Assembly: GCF_007830125.1 (NCBI RefSeq) | Contig: NZ_VLLG01000007.1 | Span: 62,001 to 126,000 of the forward strand | Direction: 5' to 3' | DNA length: 64,000 bases | Source: Chitinophaga japonensis | GTDB lineage: Bacteria > Bacteroidota > Bacteroidia > Chitinophagales > Chitinophagaceae | Shown here: positions 1 to 8,264 of the stretch, in pieces | Position numbering within the stretch: position 1 is the stretch's first letter | Layout: each line of letters starts with the position of its first letter | The notes under the pieces: generated by a model | Seen by the model: only the letters and a program-made list of their open reading frames with translations | Told to the model about the DNA's origin: nothing | Databases searched by the model: none | Program-made: the position numbers and the translations under genes

Positions 1-423
1 GAGACCGGCGCGGCTTCCGGCGCGCAGTTAGGCAGCGGCAAACGCGCCTGGACAGTAGCCGGCGACGGCGGCTTCATGATGCTATGCCAGTCGCTTTCCA
101 CCCTCGCCAGGAATAAACTGAACGCCGTGATCTTTGTGATGAGCAACACTGTTTACGCCATTGAGCAGGTATATGTGAATATCACCTCTTTTGAGCCAGG
201 CCCGGAGCATACCTTCAATGCCTTTGATATTCTCCCGAAATGGGATTACCTGGCCCTTGCCCAGGCCTATGGCGCGGCCGGTTTCCGTGTGACCACCATT
301 GACGAGCTGAACGCCGCATTGCCGCAAATAATAGCCCTCACCAATCAACCCGCATTGGTGGAAGTGGTGATCCCTGAAAAAGACCTTCCCCGCCAGATGT
401 ACCGCCTTGGAACAGAAAGCTAA
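1..423 (+). CDS. Thiamine-diphosphate-dependent 2-oxo acid decarboxylase, C-terminal part
   Basis: The reading frame is open from base 1 and ends with TAA at 421-423, so the 5' part lies outside the window. Residues near 21-50 of the visible part hold the TPP/Mg-binding motif: GDGGFMM, then about 25 residues, then SN in place of the usual NN, followed by YAIEQ. This is the C-terminal TPP domain shared by pyruvate, indolepyruvate and phenylpyruvate decarboxylases. The family decarboxylates 2-oxo acids to aldehydes in the cytoplasm. The gene 41 nt downstream is an amino-acid oxidase-like flavoenzyme that could supply the 2-oxo acid; that link is inference. Acetolactate synthase-like enzymes share the same motif, so the substrate is open. 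Confidence 0.8.
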   Translation, partial: ETGAASGAQLGSGKRAWTVAGDGGFMMLCQSLSTLARNKLNAVIFVMSNTVYAIEQVYVNITSFEPGPEHTFNAFDILPKWDYLALAQAYGAAGFRVTTIDELNAALPQIIALTNQPALVEVVIPEKDLPRQMYRLGTES

Positions 424-464
424 ACCACTTTTATTCAAACACATACCCTCAAATCACTATTCTA

Positions 465-2456
465 ATGGAAAAGAAGTATTCTATTTTCGGAGCCGGCGCT
501 GCAGGGCTTTATACTGCATGGCGTTTACTGGACAGCCTGAACAACACAGAACAAACTACAGGCAGGCAGCTCATGCAGGGCGATACCCTGGAGTTGTATG
601 ACTGGGGCAAGTATGATTTCTCGAAAGCGTACCCGGGCACCCGCGCTGCCGGCGCCCGCGTCTGCACCTGGCATTACCAGAACGACACCTCAAAATCCTA
701 CCTCGAACTGGGTGGCATGCGCTATTCCTATTGGGATGGCTCGCCCAATGGCGGCGGTCACCGCCTGGTAACCACGGTCATTGACAAACTGGACCTTAAA
801 AGATACTCCGTTCCCTTCAATGAATCCACCAATCCCCTGTTCTACCTGCGCACAAAGAATATGTACCTGAACGAGATATCATCCTCCAACCCGGCACCTT
901 ACAATGTAAAGAACTTCGGCGCGGCGGCCTCGCCGGATACAGGCTTTAACATCGTGGAGAGCCTGTCGGTAACAGCCGATTCCGGCCCCCAGACGAGGCT
1001 CCAGTGGTGCGACTTCTACCGGCACGGCAAGATCAAAGTGGAATTGCCGGAGTCCTCCGTTTTCAAAAAAGGAGATCATCTCAAGGATATCGGTTATTGG
1101 AACCTGATGTTTGACCAACTGGGCTCGGAAGGATATAAATACACTGCCGACGGCAACGGCTACACTTCCAATGTCATTAACTGGAACTCGGCGGTTGCTT
1201 TCCAGGCCAATAACGAATTTACGCCCGGCACAGAATACCGCACGCTTACCCATGGGTATTCCTGCATGTTCAACGCCCTTTTTGACGCCATTGTAGCGCT
1301 GGCAGAAGAAAAAGGAATCGTATTCAAATACTACCCGGATACGCGCCTGCATTCCATCCTGGTGATCGACAAAGTGATCCGCTACACCATTGCCACCCGC
1401 GAAAATCCCGACAAGGAATCCGGCGCCGGTACAACAGCCGCTGCCTGGCTGGCCATGCCCCGTCATTCCTTAGAGCTGGTAGCGCAGGCCACCCGGTATA
1501 AGACCCACGATGGACTGGATGTGCTGAATCACCGGAAAGTGCAGCTCTACCTGGAGTCAGCCGTGCTGCAGCCCTCCTATAAAGTGGGGATGTTCTTTGA
1601 CCGGCCCTGGTGGGCGGACAATGCGGAAAACCCGCCTACCTACCCGGCACAGATCAACAGTTACGAAGTGACCAGCGATGTGCTGGAACAATTGCAGCAA
1701 AAGGGTTTCCCCGCCGGCTACATTACAGCTATCAGCAATGATCCCCATATCCTGGAAACGCCCTACGCGAAGACTGCTGACTTTATCAGGGCCGTTGAAA
1801 CCTGCATACAAGCGCGCCTGACCGTAGTACAGGAGGAACAGTTGCTGATAGCAGCCGAGCGTAACACCATCGGCCCAAGCGTAACAGATATGCCCATCCG
1901 CCAGGTGGTGTATTTCGGGAACAATGCGCTGGATCAAAGCGGCCAACCGGTATACGGCCTGCTGGCCAGCTATGACGATGAACAATTCACTACCTTCTGG
2001 CAGGAGCTGGAACTGGGACCTAACCGGCAACGCGAAAGGCCTATCTCGGAAAATTATCAACCCCTGGAGGGGCCGCGTAAAGCGCCGGAAATAATGATAA
2101 AGATGCTGCGCCAGCAACTGGCTGCCGTACACTTTGGACCCCAGGCAGATTATTCCGTAGTGCCAGAGCCCCTGGAAACAAGATATATGGACTGGTCCCT
2201 GCCACCGTTCAATGCAGGTTACCATGCTTACGCAGGGCATTACGATGTTTGCGATGTCCAGCAGAAGATCCGGAAACCTTCGCAACTGATCGACGGCGCA
2301 GACGCCGACATTTTCATTGTGGGCGAAGCCTATTCCAACGATCAGGCCTGGGTAGAGGGTGCTTACTGTACTGCGGAGTCTGTGCTGAACGATTTCTTTG
2401 GCATTCCGCCGATCATTGATGATAAAGATTACCCGTTTATCTGTCCCTGCAGATAA
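465..2456 (+). CDS. FAD-dependent L-amino-acid oxidase / flavin amine oxidase family protein
   Basis: A 663-residue protein. The N-terminus has the Rossmann FAD motif GAGAAGLYTAW at residues 9-19. A GGMRY motif near residue 85 matches the second conserved flavin-binding stretch of L-amino-acid oxidases and tryptophan 2-monooxygenases. The C-terminus has the flavin-closing region (IVGEAYSNDQAWVEGAY, about 620-636). There is no signal peptide, so it is probably cytoplasmic. Known members oxidatively deaminate amino acids to 2-oxo acids with H2O2, or form amides. At 663 residues it is longer than typical monoamine oxidases and nearer to bacterial phenylalanine or tryptophan oxidases. It sits 41 nt behind a 2-oxo acid decarboxylase and is followed by a strong terminator, so the two probably form one transcription unit. 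Substrate unknown. Confidence 0.75.
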   Translation: MEKKYSIFGAGAAGLYTAWRLLDSLNNTEQTTGRQLMQGDTLELYDWGKYDFSKAYPGTRAAGARVCTWHYQNDTSKSYLELGGMRYSYWDGSPNGGGHRLVTTVIDKLDLKRYSVPFNESTNPLFYLRTKNMYLNEISSSNPAPYNVKNFGAAASPDTGFNIVESLSVTADSGPQTRLQWCDFYRHGKIKVELPESSVFKKGDHLKDIGYWNLMFDQLGSEGYKYTADGNGYTSNVINWNSAVAFQANNEFTPGTEYRTLTHGYSCMFNALFDAIVALAEEKGIVFKYYPDTRLHSILVIDKVIRYTIATRENPDKESGAGTTAAAWLAMPRHSLELVAQATRYKTHDGLDVLNHRKVQLYLESAVLQPSYKVGMFFDRPWWADNAENPPTYPAQINSYEVTSDVLEQLQQKGFPAGYITAISNDPHILETPYAKTADFIRAVETCIQARLTVVQEEQLLIAAERNTIGPSVTDMPIRQVVYFGNNALDQSGQPVYGLLASYDDEQFTTFWQELELGPNRQRERPISENYQPLEGPRKAPEIMIKMLRQQLAAVHFGPQADYSVVPEPLETRYMDWSLPPFNAGYHAYAGHYDVCDVQQKIRKPSQLIDGADADIFIVGEAYSNDQAWVEGAYCTAESVLNDFFGIPPIIDDKDYPFICPCR

Positions 2457-2466
2457 GCAACGCACA

Positions 2467-2504
2467 AATAAAAGGCCGTCTCAAAAAAGAGGCGGCCTTT
2501 TATT
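2467..2504 (+). terminator. Rho-independent terminator after the amino-acid oxidase gene
   Basis: A 16-bp stem (arms 2467-2482 and 2489-2504, one G-U pair) with an AAAAAA loop. The 5' arm begins A-rich and the 3' arm ends in TTTTATT, so it could work in both directions. Confidence 0.85.
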
Positions 2505-2576
2505 TCAATAAAAATTATATTTGGTGAACGAACCAACTGCTATTCAGCCAAAAACTTTACCAGCCACGTTGCATTT

Positions 2577-2663
2577 TTGAACAGTCTTGAACATAATGAG
2601 CATGAGTGGATGCGCCGCTTCAGAGCAGGTGATGAGCATGCTTTCACCGTCATCTATAATAGC
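2577..2663 (+). pseudogene. Remnant of an ECF sigma factor N-terminus, in frame with the fucosidase
   Basis: Starting from a TTG, 29 codons read as an ECF sigma-factor N-terminus (EHEWMRRFRAGDEHAFTVIYN), the pattern that opens sigma region 2 in many Bacteroidota ECF sigma genes. The homology stops after IYN, where the next codons are Ser and the Met of a signal peptide. No sigma region 2 or 4 follows. I read this as the scar of a deletion or rearrangement that joined the 5' end of a sigma gene to a glycosidase gene. No sigma or FecR gene remains nearby. The fragment may still supply leader sequence or a promoter to the fucosidase. Confidence 0.65.
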
Positions 2664-3989
2664 ATGAAATACATTTATATCGCTTTACTGATGGGCTTTA
2701 CAGCCTATGCACAGGGACAATCCAAAATAACGCCTGATTCCATCCGTAGCAAGATGCAATGGTTTGCCGATGCCAAGCTGGGCATCTTCATTCACTGGGG
2801 AATCTATGCCGTAGATGGCGTGGGAGAAAGCTGGAGCTTTCACAACAAGCAATTGCCTTATGCAGATTACATGCAGCAATGCAAAGGCTTTACCGCCTCA
2901 AAGTATGATGCAGACCGTTGGGCAGCGCTGATCAAAGAGAGCGGCGCCCGCTATGCCGTGATCACCACCAAGCACCACGACGGGGTAGCCCTGTGGAATA
3001 CCGGGCAAAACCATTACAGCGTAGTAAAAAATACGCCTGCCGGCAAAGACCTGCTCCGGCCATTCTATAAAGCGCTGGATAAATACGGTATCCGGCGGGG
3101 CGCATATTTTTCGCTACTGGACTGGAGCCATCGCGACTACCCGGCTTTTACCAAGGACAGCAACCGTTATACAATAGCTGCAGACACTGCCCGCTGGGCG
3201 CGTTTCCTGCAGTTTAACTTTGCGCAGGTACAGGAGATCAGCCAGGCTTTCCATCCCGACCTCTGGTGGTTTGACGGCGATTGGGAGCACAGCGCGGAAG
3301 AGTGGCGGGCCCCTGCCCTGCGGCAACAGATCCTGGACGATAACCCGCAGGCCATCATTAACGGCCGCCTGCAGGGGTACGGCGATTATGAAACCCCGGA
3401 GCAGAACTTTCCCGTAACACGGCCGGCATTTGACTGGTGGGAACTCTGCATGACCATCAATGACAACTGGGGGTACCAGCCAAAGGACAACCACTGGAAA
3501 ACGCCTTACGAGATCATCACCATTTTTGCCGATGTGGTCAGCAACGGCGGCAACCTGCTCCTGGACATCGGCCCTAAAGAAGACGGCACCATTCCCGCAC
3601 AGGCAGTGCAGGTGCTGCAGGAACTGGGCAAATGGAATAAAAAGTACGCCAAAGCTATTTTCAATACGCTGGGCGGCCTGCCACAGGGACATTTCTATGG
3701 TCCTTCCACCCTCTCGAAGGATTCTTCCACGCTGTATTTGTTCCTTCCTGCAGGCATACGGGGCGATGTGATGATCAAGGGGTTAAAGAATAGTATCAAA
3801 CATGTCAGGGAGATCGGGAGCGGGCAATCCTGCCCCTACAAAATTGTAGGTAAGATCTCCTGGAGCCCGGTGCCGGGACTGGTATACATACAGGTGCCGG
3901 AAAAGGTGCAGGATGCGTACATGACCGTGCTGGAAGTGCAACTGGACGGGCCCCTGGAACTGTACCGCGGGAAAGGAGGATTGAAGTAA
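2664..3989 (+). CDS. GH29 alpha-L-fucosidase, exported
   Basis: The start is placed at the ATG at 2664 because a signal peptide (MKYIYIALLMGFTAYAQGQ) begins there; an upstream TTG in the same frame would add a sigma-factor-like scrap. The 441-residue product has typical GH29 landmarks: WFADAKLGIFIHWG near the N-terminus, TTKHHDGVALW, and HPDLWWFDGDW around residue 204, whose Asp corresponds to the family nucleophile, then a C-terminal beta region. It should release terminal alpha-linked L-fucose from glycans in the periplasm or outside the cell. No SusC/SusD pair is adjacent. A terminator lies directly downstream. Some GH29 enzymes have other linkage preferences, so the exact substrate is not known. 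Confidence 0.9.
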   Translation: MKYIYIALLMGFTAYAQGQSKITPDSIRSKMQWFADAKLGIFIHWGIYAVDGVGESWSFHNKQLPYADYMQQCKGFTASKYDADRWAALIKESGARYAVITTKHHDGVALWNTGQNHYSVVKNTPAGKDLLRPFYKALDKYGIRRGAYFSLLDWSHRDYPAFTKDSNRYTIAADTARWARFLQFNFAQVQEISQAFHPDLWWFDGDWEHSAEEWRAPALRQQILDDNPQAIINGRLQGYGDYETPEQNFPVTRPAFDWWELCMTINDNWGYQPKDNHWKTPYEIITIFADVVSNGGNLLLDIGPKEDGTIPAQAVQVLQELGKWNKKYAKAIFNTLGGLPQGHFYGPSTLSKDSSTLYLFLPAGIRGDVMIKGLKNSIKHVREIGSGQSCPYKIVGKISWSPVPGLVYIQVPEKVQDAYMTVLEVQLDGPLELYRGKGGLK

Positions 3990-3999
3990 ATTATTATTC

Positions 4000-4029
4000 A
4001 AAAGGCTGCCCTGTATCAGGCAGCCTTTT
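4000..4029. terminator. Terminator hairpin between convergent genes
   Basis: An 11-bp stem (4000-4010 with 4019-4029) with an A-rich 5' flank and T-rich 3' end. It lies between the fucosidase (plus) and the lipoprotein gene (minus), so it probably stops transcription from both sides. Confidence 0.75.
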
Positions 4030-4045
4030 GATATAGCCATCCTAC

Positions 4046-4657
4046 TCAGGGGTCCAATCCCCCAAGGTCATATACTTTCCCGTCCCCGGCAACGAGCGGC
4101 TTGTTGGTTGCTTTACTATACGGCACCAGGAATACGCCCACCCGGTCAATTTTTTTCCTGCTTAGCTCATTCCCGACCTGTTCATTCGCCAAAAATTCCG
4201 GTGTATAGATCCCGAAAACAAGCTTGATCCGGATATGCTCACCTTTGCCTTGGGGATCATATGTGTCCACTGTTTTTATCAGCCAGTCCAAAAGGCCTCT
4301 TCCCTGGAAGTTTTCTGCTGTTGTTATTTTTCGCGCCCGCCTGACAATTAATGAAGGAATGGTACCCGCCTGTGCCCGGAGGCCATGTTTGCCCATTTCC
4401 GTTGGATAGAAGTTAATGCACAGGTTCGCATTTTTCACTTCTACTTCCCTTCCATCCTCATCGCCAGCCAATGAGTCTTTTGAATTGAACAAATTGTCCA
4501 GGATCATTAATTTGTCGATTTGCTTATGGAGGGACTGTATGGAGTCGTTTAAGCGCTTTACCTGCGCTTCGGTAAAGTTTGCCTTATTGCTGGTACAGGC
4601 CGTCAACAGTATGCCCGCCAGGAGGGGAACGATCATAAAGCTTTCGCTTATTTTCAT
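4046..4657 (-). CDS. Lipoprotein of unknown function, paralogue of the protein at 7707-8261
   Basis: 203 residues with a lipoprotein signal (LLTAC, Cys21), so it is membrane-anchored. After a short charged helical stretch (about 30-55) comes a domain I do not recognise by name. It aligns with the soluble protein encoded at 7707: DGREVEV against EGREVEI, CINFYPTEMGKHG against CIDCYNAEMKKRG, FGIYTPEFL against NGIYTDTFL, and nearly identical C-termini (GKVYDLGGLDP against GKAYNLGGLEP). About half the residues match over the best 28. It is the last gene of a minus-strand group with a secreted protein, a protease and a small membrane protein. Function unknown; the shared domain suggests a common ligand or partner inside and outside the cytoplasmic membrane. 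Confidence 0.75.
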   Translation of the reverse strand: MKISESFMIVPLLAGILLTACTSNKANFTEAQVKRLNDSIQSLHKQIDKLMILDNLFNSKDSLAGDEDGREVEVKNANLCINFYPTEMGKHGLRAQAGTIPSLIVRRARKITTAENFQGRGLLDWLIKTVDTYDPQGKGEHIRIKLVFGIYTPEFLANEQVGNELSRKKIDRVGVFLVPYSKATNKPLVAGDGKVYDLGGLDP

Positions 4658-4713
4658 ATGCGTATAGGTTTGAGGTTAAGAAAACGGTGATGAACAAATA
4701 TATGTCTTTTCCC

Positions 4714-6186
4714 TTACCGGGCCGCTGTTGCCTGGAACAGGTTGGCTATGATCCGCACATCCAGGTTCAGCCCGAAACAAAATGCGCCCTTCCATTGCAT
4801 GTTCGTTTTCAGGTCAAAGGCAGCCTGTGATACCTCCGTTTTCTCAAATTCAAATCCCGGCTCCGTTTCCAGCGTATTCACCTTGCCCCAGTGGTAGCCC
4901 AGGAACACCGATCCACCCCGGATGAACTCCCATTTCCCGCCCAGGAATATATTATCCAGGAGCCGGTCATTCAAGCCAATACCAACCGTTGGATAGATAC
5001 GTTCGTATATCTTATGGTCATCTGCAAAGCTCCTTCCTTCCAGCTTATAGTTCCTTACTTTCTCCGGCATCAGCAGCTTTTCGATCAGCACCACCGGGGA
5101 AAGGTAAAAGGTATACATGGCCGACGCCAGCACCCGGGAGCCGCTATTCGTTCTTTTGATCACCTGCAGGTTGGGATCTGCATCGGATGCGGTCAGCATA
5201 AATGTAGGATTTTCAAGGCTGGTCTTTAATACGCCTACATCTATGCTGCCATGATAGATCTTCTTCACCTTGATCACTTTGGAAGCCACTACCACCGGGC
5301 TGGTAACTTCCAGGCTCTCCCCTTTTAGCTGGAAGGCATTCCTGACAATATCGAAATTAATATCAAAGCTGGAAGGGGTAAACAAGGTTTCCGTATGCGC
5401 CCATTCCAGGGTCACAGTTTTCTTATCGGGATCCAGGTGCTGCAACCGTAAACTGTTCTGCAGGTCGCCATCTCCCCGGATAACGGTCCCTTCTTCTATA
5501 TCCGCCGTGTTCTGAACGGCCCTATACTCGATACGGAGCGGGTTTTCTTTGGGCACCAGGTATACCACGTGCACCACGTAATTATCTTTACCCACTCCAA
5601 GCGGGATGGAACGGATCAGGCTATTTCCGTGCTGATCAAAGAACAGGTGAATATACTGATGTCCCATATACCGGGATGTTCTCCTGGAATTCCTGCTTGT
5701 TAACAGCAGCTTCAGTCCCACGTCTTCTGTATCATAGATCTGGTCCTTAAAGAGCGTATTCACCAAATACTCCGTGGCGGTTTTATCCGTGGGCATGTCG
5801 ATCTTTACCTCACCATCGGCGCCGCCGCCTGTATCTTCAGGACTTTTATGCAACCGGAACGGCCCTGCTGTTACCGCACCAGCCGCATCATTGATCGTAA
5901 TATCAATCTCCCGGATGTCAGCGGGGAAAGACAGTGGATGAAAGTCGCCGTCAGTCGGGAATGTCAAAGTAGTATTGCCTGCAACTACCCGGAATGACTG
6001 TGCGGGATTATCCGCCGGCTCTTTTTTGATTTCAAAGCTCCCGATCCCGTTCGGGAAGGTAAGGGTGGCCGGTATGGCGCTGATATCCAGCTCCTGGCCG
6101 GCTGCACCGCCAATCCTTATTTTAAAGGTTTGGCTGTATAGGAACACCGGGGACAGCAGGAGTAAAAGAGAAAAAATATGTTTCAT
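4714..6186 (-). CDS. Secreted protein of unknown function, probably envelope-associated
   Basis: 490 residues with a clear signal peptide (MKHIFSLLLLLSPVFLYSQ). I recognise no family. The N-terminal 100 residues look like a beta-rich domain, followed by a Gly/Asp linker (DTGGGADGEV, about 118-127). The rest is rich in alternating hydrophobic and polar strands. The last 100 residues (GGSVFLGYHWGK, FCFGLNLDVRI) resemble outer-membrane barrel strands but do not end in the usual terminal Phe. It begins 3 nt after the stop of the protease gene, so the two are surely co-transcribed and perhaps translationally coupled. It could be a protease target, a sensor or an outer-membrane component; these are guesses from context. 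Confidence 0.7.
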   Translation of the reverse strand: MKHIFSLLLLLSPVFLYSQTFKIRIGGAAGQELDISAIPATLTFPNGIGSFEIKKEPADNPAQSFRVVAGNTTLTFPTDGDFHPLSFPADIREIDITINDAAGAVTAGPFRLHKSPEDTGGGADGEVKIDMPTDKTATEYLVNTLFKDQIYDTEDVGLKLLLTSRNSRRTSRYMGHQYIHLFFDQHGNSLIRSIPLGVGKDNYVVHVVYLVPKENPLRIEYRAVQNTADIEEGTVIRGDGDLQNSLRLQHLDPDKKTVTLEWAHTETLFTPSSFDINFDIVRNAFQLKGESLEVTSPVVVASKVIKVKKIYHGSIDVGVLKTSLENPTFMLTASDADPNLQVIKRTNSGSRVLASAMYTFYLSPVVLIEKLLMPEKVRNYKLEGRSFADDHKIYERIYPTVGIGLNDRLLDNIFLGGKWEFIRGGSVFLGYHWGKVNTLETEPGFEFEKTEVSQAAFDLKTNMQWKGAFCFGLNLDVRIIANLFQATAAR

Positions 6187-6189
6187 GAT

Positions 6190-7104
6190 TTAAAGATTTG
6201 AGGATTGGAAGAAACGGGTGATATCGCTTATATGGAGGGCGTAGCTGGCATCATCGTCCCGGCCTATTATTACGCCCACCAGCCTGTTTTGCTGATCGAA
6301 CACCGGCGCCCCGGAATCGCCGTCCAGCGTGCACCGGCTCAATTTGATCAGGTTCGTTAGAAAAATGTGCTGAAGATTCGTGTTTTTCACTGCTCCCAGC
6401 TCGGTTACCGCACAAGGTCTGCGCCCGGAGGAGATGCCGTAGAAGGAGAGCTGAGCCGTGTGCACATTGGCGCGCGTTAGCCCGAATACTCCTTTTACAG
6501 CGCCTACCTCTTTAATGATCCTCTCAATCACTTCCGGCACCTGGGGGTTATCCACTTTGGCAAAACCGAAATCTATCCCATTAAAAACGGCCACGGTAAG
6601 CCGGGCGGTAGATGCGATCACGTCGTTGAATAACCGGATGGATTGCGGGGGATCGCCTTTCCGGGCATCATAAAATACCTGGCCGCTGCGCAGCAGTTGC
6701 GGGGCCAGCACGTGCATGTTGGAGCCGAGATAAACGCCATTGGGGGTGGAGAAGTAAAATGAAATGGTGCCGACCAGGGAGGAATGCTGATTTTTAGTCC
6801 GTTCCCCGATCTTAATGCCGGCAAGCTTCATTTTGCCGGTTTGGATCACGTCTGTAGGTACTTTCATATAATCCTGGTCTCCCTTTTTTACCCGCAGGAA
6901 CTTTGGCACCGGCTTTCCCGGCCGCTGCTTTTTCCTGCTTACATGGAACACAATGGCATAGCAAGCCGGTAGCGTGGCGCCCTTTACCTTTTTAGGACCT
7001 ACATGCACACCTTCCAGGTTGGGATACCGTTTGAACCAGCGCCTAAAATTCCTGTTGATGTGGCCCTGGATGGCGTGCAGCTCGGTTTGTATTTGCTTTT
7101 TCAT
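6190..7104 (-). CDS. Trypsin-fold serine protease, NAL1-like, no signal peptide
   Basis: 304 residues with a full chymotrypsin-type triad in the right order: His131 in SNMHVLAP, Asp178 in GIDFGFAKV and Ser264 in DGDSGAPVF. The N-terminal 100 residues (GVHVGPKKVKG, CYAIVFHVSRKK, KVPTDVIQTG) match the pattern I associate with plant NAL1-like proteases and their bacterial relatives, which have a short alpha/beta domain before the protease fold. There is no signal peptide or membrane segment, so it should be cytoplasmic unless carried by a partner. It lies 23 nt after a small membrane protein gene and 3 nt before a secreted-protein gene. That is unusual for S1-type proteases, which are mostly exported. 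Substrate unknown. Confidence 0.8.
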   Translation of the reverse strand: MKKQIQTELHAIQGHINRNFRRWFKRYPNLEGVHVGPKKVKGATLPACYAIVFHVSRKKQRPGKPVPKFLRVKKGDQDYMKVPTDVIQTGKMKLAGIKIGERTKNQHSSLVGTISFYFSTPNGVYLGSNMHVLAPQLLRSGQVFYDARKGDPPQSIRLFNDVIASTARLTVAVFNGIDFGFAKVDNPQVPEVIERIIKEVGAVKGVFGLTRANVHTAQLSFYGISSGRRPCAVTELGAVKNTNLQHIFLTNLIKLSRCTLDGDSGAPVFDQQNRLVGVIIGRDDDASYALHISDITRFFQSSNL

Positions 7105-7127
7105 GGCAGTTGGGGTTTAGGCGATGC

Positions 7128-7454
7128 TCAGCGCTGGGGCGCCGGGGCCAGCAGCCCGGCCAGTGCGCCGATGGCACCGGAGCCGATGGCTGTAAAAATG
7201 GTGGGTACCAGTTTATCGGCATCCGTAGCGGCGGTGCCGTCCCTGGACAGTAAAATAATAACGCCGGTAACGATCAGCAGGATGATAGCACCGAGCACTG
7301 TGACCACTATACGATACACCCATTTGTCATCGATGATCCTTTGCTCGAACTGCTGAACGGCTTTAAGGGGATCTTCCCTGAATTCGACCTGGAGATCGGA
7401 ATTTTGCTCCAGCTCGTCCTTAAATTGCTGGAAAGTTTGTATTTTTCTGCTCAT
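7128..7454 (-). CDS. Small membrane protein with N-terminal soluble helical domain
   Basis: 108 residues. The first 45 are polar and helical (FQQFKDELEQNSDLQVEF, then REDPLKAVQQFE), with a loose resemblance to leader-peptide-like helical domains of the Nif11 type; this is only a visual likeness. Two hydrophobic segments follow, about 47-70 and 84-104, the second Gly/Ala-rich (IGSGAIGALAGLLAP). It is the first gene of the minus-strand group and is followed 23 nt later by the protease gene. A possible role is to hold the cytoplasmic protease at the membrane or to act as its adaptor. No named family recognised. Confidence 0.65.
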   Translation of the reverse strand: MSRKIQTFQQFKDELEQNSDLQVEFREDPLKAVQQFEQRIIDDKWVYRIVVTVLGAIILLIVTGVIILLSRDGTAATDADKLVPTIFTAIGSGAIGALAGLLAPAPQR

Positions 7455-7476
7455 GGCTTTGGGATTTTGAACATCA

Positions 7477-7507
7477 CAAAGCTACCATGGCTACCAGGCG
7501 ATCACAA
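7477..7507 (-). promoter_or_regulatory. Predicted promoter of the protease gene group
   Basis: On the minus strand TAGCTTTG (7477-7484) matches the Bacteroidota -7 consensus TAnnTTTG, and TTG (7505-7507) lies 20 bp upstream as a -33 element. Transcription would start a few bases before the ATG at 7454. The rest of the 7455-7706 divergent region shows no repeat or terminator that I can support. Confidence 0.5.
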
Positions 7508-7706
7508 CGGGAGAAAGGCTGTTTTTACGGGGGGTGTTTTTACGGGGTACTCCGGCAGATCTCCCGTTTTTTATCCCTTTGCTTTTTTACATACATATGA
7601 ATACCAGGCAGTTGAGCTGAAGGAGAAAAAACGCGCAGTTTCCCGGTTCCTTTCCCTTGCTTAACTTGACCCCGTCATTTCAACTTTAACCTCAAATTGT
7701 TTCATC

Positions 7707-8261
7707 ATGGAAAACAAAACCACAATTACCAGCCCCGATGTGATCTACCAGGACAAAGGTCTGCAACCGTCCGCAAAAGCCAGGGTTAAAGCTTTATCCG
7801 CCCCTGAGCGGGACGAGGCCTTTGACAAGCTATTCAATCACCTTACGGATGATGACGAGGGCCGGGAAGTCGAGATTGCAGATGCCATGGAATGTATCGA
7901 TTGTTACAATGCCGAAATGAAGAAACGGGGGATCCTCCATCCATCGGATATTTTTATCCCGCCCGTTACGGTCAACGACCGGCTGGACATTACCCATTTC
8001 GTAAAGTTCAATGGTTTTAAACTGAAGGAATGGATACTGGAGCAGTATTACGGCCCGGCTGAGCAGGATGTTGTACACTTCAAGCTGGCCAACGGTATCT
8101 ATACGGATACTTTCCTGGGCATCTACTTCGCCAGTGCGCCGGCCTCCATCGAAGCCAGGCGGAACCGCATCACCACTTTCATCATCCCCTTTTTCAAAGA
8201 CCCCGCCAAGGCCGTCCTCAACGGAGGCAAGGCTTACAATCTAGGCGGATTAGAGCCCTGA
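7707..8261 (+). CDS. Soluble protein of unknown function, paralogue of the lipoprotein at 4046-4657
   Basis: 184 residues, no signal peptide or membrane segment. It shares with the nearby lipoprotein the blocks DDEGREVEI, CIDCYNAEMKKRG, FNGFKLKEWI, NGIYTDTFL, a basic-aliphatic segment (RRNRITTFIIPF) and the C-terminal tail GGKAYNLGGLEP. The family is not one I can name. It is the first plus-strand gene of a divergent cluster and ends 3 nt before a polytopic membrane protein gene, which leads into a histidine kinase and response regulator. A likely reading is a cytoplasmic partner of the same sensory or proteolytic system that the lipoprotein serves outside; this is inference from pairing and context. 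Confidence 0.75.
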   Translation: MENKTTITSPDVIYQDKGLQPSAKARVKALSAPERDEAFDKLFNHLTDDDEGREVEIADAMECIDCYNAEMKKRGILHPSDIFIPPVTVNDRLDITHFVKFNGFKLKEWILEQYYGPAEQDVVHFKLANGIYTDTFLGIYFASAPASIEARRNRITTFIIPFFKDPAKAVLNGGKAYNLGGLEP

Positions 8262-8264
8262 CCC

